Shown here piece by piece: positions 1 to 6,757 of a stretch of DNA of 64,000 nt. Positions within the stretch are counted from its first letter, which is position 1. Each line of letters opens with the position of its first letter. Below the pieces are notes generated by a model that saw nothing but the letters and a program-made list of their open reading frames with translations, did not search any database and was not told the origin of the DNA. The stretch spans positions 50,481 through 114,480 of the forward strand of contig NZ_JBBMFK010000013.1 of the NCBI RefSeq assembly GCF_040096055.1. Reading direction: 5' to 3'. This DNA is from Pseudoflavonifractor intestinihominis. GTDB taxonomy: Bacteria; Bacillota; Clostridia; Oscillospirales; Oscillospiraceae. The position numbers and the translations under genes were made by a program.

Positions 1-1404
1 CGGGCCGCCGTAGGCGATCTGCTTCTTGAACAGGGGGATCACCGAGCCGTTGGAGCCCAGCACGTTGCCGAACCGGACGGCGGCGAACTTGGTCTCCGCG
101 TTCTCCCGCAGGCCCTGGAGCACCTGCTCGCACAGGTACTTGGTGGCCCCCATGATGTTGGTGGGGTTGACCGCCTTGTCGGTGGAGATGAGCACAAAGG
201 CCTCCGCCTTGTGCTTCCGGGCGGCCAGGGCGGTGTTGTAGGTGCCGAACACGTTGTTCTTGATGGCCTCTTCCGGGCACTGCTCCATCAGGGGCACGTG
301 CTTGTGGGCCGCCGCGTGGAACACCACCTGGGGGTGGTACAGGCGGAACAGCTTGTCCATCTTCTCCCGGTCCCGCACCGACGCGATCTCCACCACAAAG
401 TCCAGCTTGCCCTGGAACCGGTGGAGCAGCTCCTGCTGCAAATCATAGACCGAATTTTCCGAAATGTCCACCGCAATCAGCCGGCTGGGCCCACATTCTG
501 CGATCTGCCGGCACAGCTCCGACCCGATGGAGCCGCCGCCGCCGGTCACCAGCACCGTCTTGCCCTCCAGGAAGGACCGGACGCTGGCCTTGTCCAGCTG
601 GATGGGGTCCCGGCCCAGCAGGTCCTCGATCTGCACCTCGCGGACGTTGGAGGCCATGATGGAGCCCGCGTTGCCCTCCAGCTGCTTGATGGGGTCGGAC
701 AGGATATGCAGGCGGCACTTGGTCTTGGAGCACAGCTCCAGGATCTCCGCCTTCCGCTCGGCCTTCAGGGTGGGGATGGCCAGGATGATCTCGGTCACCG
801 GAGTGTCCTGCAGGATGGCGCACAGGTCATTGATGGGGCCTTTCACCGGCACGCCCTGGACCACCTTTCCGATCTTGTCGGGGGCGTCGTCCAGCAGGCA
901 GTAGGGGGCGTAATTCCCGCCGATGTTGTGCATCAGCTCGTAGAGCAGGGACACGCCGGCGGTGCCGGTGCCGATGATGGCCACCTGCCGCTGGCCCTTG
1001 TTCTGCATGCCCGCCCTCCGGAACCGGAACAGGCGGTAGGCAAAGCGGTAGGCTAGCATGACCACCAGGGCGATCACCGTGCCGAAAAAGGCGGAGGCGA
1101 TCCACACACTCTGGGCCCCCAGCAGGACATTCAGCACGGCGTAGAGCACATAGCCCGCCGTCAGCCCGCTGAGCAGGCAGAGGTACTCCCTGCTCTCCGC
1201 GTAGCGCCACAGGCTCTCATAGGTCCTGAATACCACCTGGAACACCAGCACACAGGCGGTCAGAAACCCGATGTGCAGGATCAGATTGAGCAGGCGGATG
1301 TCATTCCTCAGATAGGCCGGCAGAAATATCAGGATATTGCACGCAAAGATGGTGAACACATCCATGGCCAGCACAATCCACCCGCGAATACGTGCCATGT
1401 TCAT
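1..1404 (-). CDS. Membrane NDP-sugar 4,6-dehydratase/epimerase for polysaccharide synthesis (3' end outside window)
   Basis: The first 468 codons are present and the frame is still open at base 1. The N-terminal 130 or so residues hold several hydrophobic segments. A CoA-binding-like domain with IIGTGTAG follows, then a Rossmann domain with the NAD motif TGGGGSIGSEL. The SDR catalytic segment reads STDKAVNPTNIMGATK, the arrangement of PglF/WbpM/CapD-type dehydratases in which the usual Tyr is replaced. These enzymes act on UDP-sugars at the inner face of the membrane to supply capsule or glycan precursors. ATG at 1404 is preferred over ATG at 1398 because AGGGGAG lies about 8-10 bases upstream. 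A separate promoter sits upstream, so it is probably not part of the RiPP operon that precedes it. Confidence 0.88.
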   Translation of the reverse strand, partial: MNMARIRGWIVLAMDVFTIFACNILIFLPAYLRNDIRLLNLILHIGFLTACVLVFQVVFRTYESLWRYAESREYLCLLSGLTAGYVLYAVLNVLLGAQSVWIASAFFGTVIALVVMLAYRFAYRLFRFRRAGMQNKGQRQVAIIGTGTAGVSLLYELMHNIGGNYAPYCLLDDAPDKIGKVVQGVPVKGPINDLCAILQDTPVTEIILAIPTLKAERKAEILELCSKTKCRLHILSDPIKQLEGNAGSIMASNVREVQIEDLLGRDPIQLDKASVRSFLEGKTVLVTGGGGSIGSELCRQIAECGPSRLIAVDISENSVYDLQQELLHRFQGKLDFVVEIASVRDREKMDKLFRLYHPQVVFHAAAHKHVPLMEQCPEEAIKNNVFGTYNTALAARKHKAEAFVLISTDKAVNPTNIMGATKYLCEQVLQGLRENAETKFAAVRFGNVLGSNGSVIPLFKKQIAYGGP

Positions 1405-1441
1405 ATCTCTCTTCTCCCCTATATCTGGCTTTATTCGTTCC

Positions 1442-1470
1442 ATTTTATCTCATTTCTTCCTGGAAGTCAA
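1442..1470 (-). promoter_or_regulatory. Sigma-A-type promoter for the sugar dehydratase
   Basis: On the minus strand TTGACT (1465-1470), a 17-base spacer and TAAAAT (1442-1447) lie about 40 bases before the start codon of the sugar dehydratase. Confidence 0.6.
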
Positions 1471-1577
1471 ATAAACCAGGTATATATTCGGGAAAATATT
1501 GCCTCTTTTCCCACTATGCCCGACAGCCTGGAAAGCCCTGTGGGGACAGCGCTGCAGGCGTTTTGCGGAGGGGCGCA

Positions 1578-2069
1578 TCAGGCCCTCCGGCCCGTCGGCC
1601 GCCTGGGTCTCAGCCGGCCGATCCGTCCCAGAACCCGCAGCAGCGCCGGCCGCACCGGCAGCAGCAGCTTCCACAGCCGGCGCAGCAGCGCCCAGTCCCA
1701 CCGCCGGGCGGGAAAGGGGGACTTTCCGCTCCGGCTGATCTTCACCACCACGCCCAGCACCTGGTCCGGGCGGATGGTCTCAAACCAGGTCTGGCCGTCG
1801 CCGTTGATGACCAGCAGACCGTCCGCCGTGAAGTGGTGCAGCCGGTGGAGGATCCACTGGCCGCTGTCCCGCTTGAAAAACAGGATGTCTCCCGTCCGGA
1901 CGGGCACAAGATCGGGGGATTTCAGGTACACCTTGTCTCTCCGGTCCCGGAGGAAGGGGACCATGCTGTTTCCCGTCACCACCAGGGGCACCTCCGCCCC
2001 CGCCCGGAGCAGCGGCGCCAGTCGCTCCTCCACCTGGTCGTCGTGCAGCAGACGCCGCCCGCTGTTCAT
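1578..2069 (-). CDS. S24/S26 signal-peptidase-like protein of the RiPP cluster
   Basis: A 163-residue protein with signal peptidase I-type motifs: GNSMVPFL near residue 33 carries the expected nucleophile Ser, then TGDILFFKR, ILHRLHHF and INGDG. The residue after the GD segment where bacterial enzymes keep Lys appears to be in an HR context, as in SipW/ER-type Ser-His enzymes. There is no clear N-terminal membrane anchor. The C-terminus is basic. It overlaps the nucleotidyltransferase gene by 4 bases (ATGA), so the two are translationally coupled. Small S24/S26-like proteins recur beside PqqD, HPrK-like and nucleotidyltransferase genes in Firmicute peptide-modification loci. A role in cleaving a leader peptide is an inference. 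Confidence 0.72.
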   Translation of the reverse strand: MNSGRRLLHDDQVEERLAPLLRAGAEVPLVVTGNSMVPFLRDRRDKVYLKSPDLVPVRTGDILFFKRDSGQWILHRLHHFTADGLLVINGDGQTWFETIRPDQVLGVVVKISRSGKSPFPARRWDWALLRRLWKLLLPVRPALLRVLGRIGRLRPRRPTGRRA

Positions 2070-3307
2070 GGGATCACCCCGTATTTCTTCAGTAAAGCCA
2101 CCCGGCGCTCGCCGATGGCCACGCTCTCCCGGGCCGCGCCTGTCCGGCCCAGGTTCTCCCCGGCGTAGTGGGCCAGCCGCTGGACCCAGGCCCCAGGCAG
2201 CAGCCAGGGCTTTTTCTTTAAATAAGGATAGCGCCCCTCCAGCTCTCGGGCGGAGGGAAACACCGTCCGCAGTACCGACCGGCCCAGCGTCTGCTCCCCC
2301 TCCGCCGCTGCGGCGTTGAGGGTGATGCGGCTGCTGTGGAGCCGCACATCAGAGCTGCTGCCGTACACGCCGGCGGTGAGCAGATCCTCCAGCAGGGCGC
2401 CGCAGTCGGTCTCACCCCGGGCGGCCAGGGCCGCCTCCATGGGCAAAGGCCAGCGTCCGGCAAAGCCCAGGTACTCCGCGCCGATGGCAAACAGGTTCCG
2501 GGCAAAGCAGTCCGCCCGGAAGGGCTCCAGGGCGGCGAAAAAGCCGTCCCAGTCGATGCGCTCTCCCCAGGCAGCTGCCGCCAGGCAGATGTCGCACACC
2601 TGCCGGACGCCAAAGCCCGAGTGGAGAAAGTGCTTGAAGCTGTGGCAGATGAGATAGAGCAGGTGGTCATCCGGCCCCATGGTCCACACCGGGCCATTTG
2701 CCCCCTCCAGGCGTATGCCCCGGTCAAAGGACTGCTCAAAGCAGCGGTTCATGCCGCCGTAGGCCCGGGCGTCCTCGGGGAACAGCTTCCGGTGGAGCTC
2801 TATGCGCAGGCCGCTCTCCCTGTCCCAATAGGTCACCACCTGGGCCTCGCCCAGCCGGCCGTCCCCCTCCTGCTCCATCCCCATGCGGGTAAACACCCGG
2901 TGGATATCTTTCAGCTCTTCCTCCCGGGCCAGCAGGTCCTCGTCGGAAGAGGGGCGCAGGTCCGGATTGGGGTAGAGCAGGCGGCAGGCCAGCCCCTTTA
3001 CCAGAAGGGGCCGCAGGCCCTCTGCCTCCAGCGCGCTATAGAGCGCCTCCAGCTTCCGGGTGCGCCGGGTCTGCCCCACAGCGCTCTGGAGCAGCATCTG
3101 CCGCAGGGGGCGCAGAGCGTCCGCCTCCGCGCCGGCAGTCCTGGCGGCGGGGATGAGCCGGTCCAGCACCAGGGGGAGGACGTGCTGCTCCTCCGCCAGC
3201 GTCAGGAGCCTGTTAAGCTCTTCCTCATCTCCGGGCCACTGGGCGGCCTCCTGCCGGAACAGGGCCGACCGGAGGCACTGTAAAAGCTGCTGCTCATGTT
3301 TCTCCAC
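2066..3307 (-). CDS. Nucleotidyltransferase-family protein (NTP_transf_5-like)
   Basis: A 413-residue protein resembling the uncharacterised nucleotidyltransferase family often found in lasso-peptide and radical-SAM peptide clusters. The central segment has VKGLACRLLYP, then PSSDEDLL, matching the G-(x)n-D-x-D pattern expected for metal-binding acidic residues, and IELHRKLFP later. The rest is helical. It lies 15 bases after the metallophosphoesterase and overlaps the peptidase gene by 4 bases. The biochemical role of such proteins in RiPP loci is not settled; transfer of a nucleotidyl group to a peptide or cofactor is only a guess. Confidence 0.72.
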   Translation of the reverse strand: MEKHEQQLLQCLRSALFRQEAAQWPGDEEELNRLLTLAEEQHVLPLVLDRLIPAARTAGAEADALRPLRQMLLQSAVGQTRRTRKLEALYSALEAEGLRPLLVKGLACRLLYPNPDLRPSSDEDLLAREEELKDIHRVFTRMGMEQEGDGRLGEAQVVTYWDRESGLRIELHRKLFPEDARAYGGMNRCFEQSFDRGIRLEGANGPVWTMGPDDHLLYLICHSFKHFLHSGFGVRQVCDICLAAAAWGERIDWDGFFAALEPFRADCFARNLFAIGAEYLGFAGRWPLPMEAALAARGETDCGALLEDLLTAGVYGSSSDVRLHSSRITLNAAAAEGEQTLGRSVLRTVFPSARELEGRYPYLKKKPWLLPGAWVQRLAHYAGENLGRTGAARESVAIGERRVALLKKYGVIP

Positions 3308-3322
3308 AGGCGGTCTCTCCTC

Positions 3323-4189
3323 TCAGGCCGACAGATCCAGCACCATGACCTCCGGCGGGTTGTTGAACCGGGGCAGCCGCTCCGGTTGACTGCCCAGGCC
3401 GCTGGTGACCGCCAGGACAAGCTTGTCTTTCTCATAGATGCCGTGTACATACTTCGGAAACAGGCCCTGGTCCCCGCCGAACACGCCCCCCAGCAGGGGC
3501 AGCACCACCTGTCCCCCGTGGAGATGGCCGCTGACCACCAGATCCACATTCCAGGTTACGGATGCCTCCCCGAACACAAAGCTGTCCGGCCGGTGGGACA
3601 GCATCACCTTATACCGGTCTGTGTCCTGGAAATCCGTCAGGAACTGCCACACCTCCGGCTTCATCCGCGCCGGGTCGCAGGAGTTCTTGTCGTCCAGGGC
3701 GAAGGCGTAGTCGTACATGCCGCCCAGCCGCAGCGGTGCACCGTTGACCGTCAGGTCCACATAGTCCAGCTCCAGCACCACCGCCCCCAGAGCCTCGATC
3801 TGGGCCCGCAGGTCGGAGGTGTTACAGGAGATGTACTCCCGCTCATGGTTGCCCCAGGCGTAGTAGACCGGCGCGATCTCCACCAGCTGCCCCAGCAGAT
3901 CCAGCAGGTCCTCTGCCCCCGGCGCGTCGCCGTTGAGCATATCCCCGTCCAGCAGGATCAGATCCGGCTCCTGTTCCGCCACCAGGGCGACCAGCTCGCC
4001 GTTATGTTCCCCGAACACGCAGCCGTGCAGATCCGACAGCACCGCCAGCCGCACGGGCAGCCCCGCCTCCACCTGCCAGGTCCGGGCCACCGGCCGGTGG
4101 CCCGAGCGCCACACTCCCCAGACCACCCAGGCCGCCAGGAGCAGGAGGGCCGCCGCCGCTAACAACAGCCACCACCGCCGTCTCCTCAC
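3323..4189 (-). CDS. Membrane-anchored metallophosphoesterase (calcineurin-like)
   Basis: A 288-residue protein with one N-terminal transmembrane segment (residues about 6-27) after a run of Arg. It contains the complete metallophosphoesterase signature in order: SDLHG, DGDML, GNHE, LSHRPD and SGHLHGGQ. The catalytic domain should face outside the membrane. The family includes YkuE/YaeI-like hydrolases of lipid-linked or other phosphate esters. Its start directly abuts the stop of the PqqD gene, so it is part of the same transcript. A phosphatase in a cluster that also encodes an HPr-kinase-like protein is notable, but no substrate can be read from the sequence. Confidence 0.85.
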   Translation of the reverse strand: MRRRRWWLLLAAAALLLLAAWVVWGVWRSGHRPVARTWQVEAGLPVRLAVLSDLHGCVFGEHNGELVALVAEQEPDLILLDGDMLNGDAPGAEDLLDLLGQLVEIAPVYYAWGNHEREYISCNTSDLRAQIEALGAVVLELDYVDLTVNGAPLRLGGMYDYAFALDDKNSCDPARMKPEVWQFLTDFQDTDRYKVMLSHRPDSFVFGEASVTWNVDLVVSGHLHGGQVVLPLLGGVFGGDQGLFPKYVHGIYEKDKLVLAVTSGLGSQPERLPRFNNPPEVMVLDLSA

Positions 4190-4450
4190 TCAGAGGATCT
4201 CCATCTGTCGGAGCTGATCCAGGAATTCCGTTACATCCTGCTCCAGCGTCTCCCGGTCCACGTCGTACTCCTCCAGCAGCGTGTCCACCAGCTGCTCCGT
4301 ACCCTCAGCCTGGGGCAGAAGCTCCCAGATGCGGGCTCCAGTCTCGCTGAGCGAAAACAATCCGTTATTTTTAATTACAGTATCACCTACTGGAATCAGA
4401 GCATAGTCCCCTGCGATCTCCCGCAGGACCAACTGTTTCTTCACTTCCAT
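4190..4450 (-). CDS. PqqD-family peptide chaperone (RiPP recognition element)
   Basis: An 86-residue protein of PqqD fold. The pattern GDYALIPVGDTVIKNNGLFSLSE is followed by GARIWELL and a helical C-terminus ending in a DQLRQMEIL-like helix, typical of stand-alone PqqD-like RRE proteins. Such proteins bind the leader of a RiPP precursor and present it to a radical SAM enzyme. The radical SAM gene ends 9 bases upstream, which fits a functional pair. Confidence 0.85.
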   Translation of the reverse strand: MEVKKQLVLREIAGDYALIPVGDTVIKNNGLFSLSETGARIWELLPQAEGTEQLVDTLLEEYDVDRETLEQDVTEFLDQLRQMEIL

Positions 4451-4459
4451 TGTGCGTTC

Positions 4460-5581
4460 TCACTTTCCGTATTTTTCCCATGTCAGGTGAATCAGGTTTC
4501 TGGTCATCTCACAGAGATACTCCGGCTTACAGTCCCACCGGCCGGTCTCCGCTGCGCAGGAGGCAGCACAGGAAGCGCACTGCTGCTGCATAGGGCAGCC
4601 CGTGCACTCCTTGGGCAGGCGAATGGCTGCCGCCATCTGTCTGGCCGCCCCCCAGGCTGCGGCAAAGCCCTGCTCCGGCACGGACACGCCCTGGTCCGCC
4701 ATCATACCGCAGGGGAGCAGACGGCCGTCCCAGGTCATCCAGAAGGCGCTGCGGCCCGCCCGGCAGAAGAGGGGCTCGCCCTCGGCGCCACCGGTGCACT
4801 CCTCGCCGTCCGGCGGCAGACCGCCGTTCTTCACCGCCTCGCGGAGCTGCTCCTCTGTCATGGTCTGCTCCCGGCAGAGCAGCTCGTATTTGGCCGCGTC
4901 GGCCGCCGAAAAGCGGTGGTCCGCCTGACCGGCCGCGCCGCCGTTGATACGAACCGGCGGGAACATATAGGTGGTGGACTTGATGTAGACCCCCAGCTCT
5001 CTGCCGATGCGGAAGATATCCGCCACGTCGTCCTTGTTGTCCGGGGTGATGGAGGCGTTTAGCCGCACGGGGATACCCGCCTCCTTCAGGGCCCGGATGT
5101 TCTCCACCACCTGGTGGAACATGGGCCGGCCGCACAGCCGCTCATAGGTGGCGTCGCTGCCGCCGTAGAGGGTGATGTTGAATCGGAGCGGCGGGTCCTT
5201 TTTCAGCATCTCCAGCACCTCCCCGCGGATCAGGGAGCCGTTGGAGTTGATTGACACCAGCAGACCCAACTGCTTCAGCTCGTGGAGCAGCCGTGGAAAC
5301 TCCGGGAACACCAGCGGTTCTCCTCCGGTGAGGAGCAGAAAGACCATACCGGCGTCCTTTGCCTGCCGGGCAATGTCCAGCCACTGATCGGCGGTAAGCT
5401 CCCGTCGGCCGGAGGCGGCGATCTGCTCCGGCGTCTGGTGCACATAGCACATCTTGCAGCTGAAATTGCACCGGGGTGTCAGCTCAAAGCTGCCGCTGAC
5501 GGGCAGGCCCAGCATACTTCCCTTCTGGTGGATATATGTGGACCACAGTGGTTCCACATCCCGTTCCATTATCTGTCCCAT
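4460..5581 (-). CDS. Radical SAM/SPASM peptide-modifying enzyme
   Basis: A 373-residue radical SAM enzyme. The CxxxCxxC motif for the [4Fe-4S] cluster that binds SAM is at Cys38, Cys42 and Cys45 (TPRCNFSCKMCYVH). GGEP near residue 90 is the SAM-binding segment. The C-terminal SPASM region is Cys-rich (LLPCGMM, then CTGCPMQQQCASC and CKPEYLC), expected to bind auxiliary Fe-S clusters. With a neighbouring PqqD protein and a Cys-rich small ORF it is best read as a RiPP maturase, possibly making thioether or other crosslinks. ATG at 5581 has GGAGA 8 bases upstream. It overlaps the end of the HPrK-like gene by 13 bases. Confidence 0.88.
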   Translation of the reverse strand: MGQIMERDVEPLWSTYIHQKGSMLGLPVSGSFELTPRCNFSCKMCYVHQTPEQIAASGRRELTADQWLDIARQAKDAGMVFLLLTGGEPLVFPEFPRLLHELKQLGLLVSINSNGSLIRGEVLEMLKKDPPLRFNITLYGGSDATYERLCGRPMFHQVVENIRALKEAGIPVRLNASITPDNKDDVADIFRIGRELGVYIKSTTYMFPPVRINGGAAGQADHRFSAADAAKYELLCREQTMTEEQLREAVKNGGLPPDGEECTGGAEGEPLFCRAGRSAFWMTWDGRLLPCGMMADQGVSVPEQGFAAAWGAARQMAAAIRLPKECTGCPMQQQCASCAASCAAETGRWDCKPEYLCEMTRNLIHLTWEKYGK

Positions 5582-6429
5582 AGATATTTCTCCAAACTTT
5601 TGACTGCACCCTCATCCGGCCGACAGGTCAGATAAAATACAGGCTGTTCGGTCAAAAGCGCCGAAAGGATTTGGGTGGCATTTTTAATTTCCTCTGTATC
5701 CCAGGTCCGATAGGAAACCCTGGGGAGCAGCGCACGAAACGCAGTCAATCCTCCCAGCGGTTCCACCGTATTCTCCGGCCCCTGGGCCAGCAATACCAGC
5801 GCTTTCAGAGGGGTACCTACATTTTTGCAGATACCGGATGTACCGCTGTAGCAGACACCATAGGCCCAAAAGGCTCCGTCCGGGCCGCGCCGGATCAGGG
5901 TTCGGTCGCCATTTATGACCTCAGCCCCCCTGTATTTCTCCCAGAGAGCGGCCTGGGTAGACTTTCCCATTCCACTGGGCCCAGAGAACAAAATCCCCTG
6001 GCCCTGATAAGCAACATATGCGGCATGGAGGACGAGTCCACCATATTCCAGCAGGATTCCGAACAGATCGGCCGACATCAGTACGTTCCGCGCGTACAGC
6101 ATGTCTCGGAAGGCTTCCGACCACAGCATTTCCGTCACATCGCCCTGCCTCCGCCACCAGCAAGCGGGCCGCAGGGGATCCCTGTGGCTGATCTTGTAAT
6201 TATGAAAGCCGCAGAGTACGCCGTCCTCCCTCCACATTTTTTCCTCCGGCGTATCAAGCGGCGAGTGGCTCGGAGGAGTCGGCAACTGTTCTGCAAATCG
6301 GCATTGAATCTGATGGTCTGGTTTTCCACCCGGAACACGGAACCGCTCCAAAAGCGTATCCGTCCGGATGGACGCCTCTGCTGTCAGGGCAAAACGCACG
6401 CCGCCGAATTGATAATCCTGCCGGTACAA
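5569..6429 (-). CDS. HPr-kinase-like ATPase of the RiPP cluster
   Basis: HPr kinase C-terminal-domain-like protein of 286 residues. The P-loop is FSGPSGMGKST and is followed by INGDRTLIRR, the acidic segment after the P-loop in HprK/PEPCK folds. There is no HprK N-terminal domain, as usual in RiPP-locus homologues. In paeninodin lasso clusters a relative phosphorylates the C-terminal Ser of the precursor; a similar role here is inference, but the candidate precursor does end in Ser. The frame stays open to ATG at 6468, but that ATG sits in the loop of a terminator hairpin. TTG at 6429 has AAGGAGG 8 bases upstream and is preferred. Confidence 0.75.
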   Translation of the reverse strand: MYRQDYQFGGVRFALTAEASIRTDTLLERFRVPGGKPDHQIQCRFAEQLPTPPSHSPLDTPEEKMWREDGVLCGFHNYKISHRDPLRPACWWRRQGDVTEMLWSEAFRDMLYARNVLMSADLFGILLEYGGLVLHAAYVAYQGQGILFSGPSGMGKSTQAALWEKYRGAEVINGDRTLIRRGPDGAFWAYGVCYSGTSGICKNVGTPLKALVLLAQGPENTVEPLGGLTAFRALLPRVSYRTWDTEEIKNATQILSALLTEQPVFYLTCRPDEGAVKSLEKYLWDR

Positions 6430-6451
6430 CAGGCCTGCCTCCTTTTCTACA

Positions 6452-6484
6452 AAAAAGCCCCGCCCCATCGGGGCAGGGCTTTTT
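6452..6484. terminator. Hairpin with T-run between precursor and modification genes
   Basis: An imperfect 15-bp stem (AAAAAGCCC...GGGCTTTTT, loop ATC at 6467-6469) works as an intrinsic terminator on the minus strand just after the precursor gene. It probably lets the precursor be made in excess over the downstream enzymes. Confidence 0.8.
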
Positions 6485-6492
6485 GCGTGGTA

Positions 6493-6741
6493 TTACGATG
6501 TGAAGAGGATGGTCTTGCCGCTGGGGCCGTGGTAGCAGGGCTTATCATGCTTCTGCAATGTAACCAGGCCCTGAGCAACATCATTGCATGTACCATACCA
6601 GAAGAGCGTGGGAATACCGGGACCCGTAATCGTACAGCCGTACTCCTGGGACGTCACATGGAAGTAACAGCCCTTGGCGATGTCGCTGCACAGCTCGAAG
6701 CTCTCAAAGCCGATCTCGGGTTTACAATATCTCTTTTTCAT
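6493..6741 (-). CDS. Candidate Cys-rich RiPP precursor peptide
   Basis: An 82-residue ORF with Cys at 6, 18, 25, 36, 52 and 69. The N-terminus (MKKRYCKPEIGFESFELCS, then DIAKGC) resembles the conserved leader KPxIxxESFEL...IAxGC that I recall from families of small Firmicute peptides next to PqqD/radical SAM genes. The C-terminal half is rich in Gly, Pro, Thr and aromatic residues and ends in ILFTS, with Ser as last residue. ATG at 6741 has GGGG about 8 bases upstream; an upstream GTG in frame is too close to the RBS. It lies 16 bases after the GH20 gene and before a terminator, then the modification genes. Precursor identity is inferred from position and composition. Confidence 0.68.
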   Translation of the reverse strand: MKKRYCKPEIGFESFELCSDIAKGCYFHVTSQEYGCTITGPGIPTLFWYGTCNDVAQGLVTLQKHDKPCYHGPSGKTILFTS

Positions 6742-6757
6742 ACTGCACACCCCTTTC

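Noticed and set aside
1273..2319. 348-codon plus-strand frame
   Set aside because: Runs over the S26-like and nucleotidyltransferase genes with no RBS or domain; shadow.
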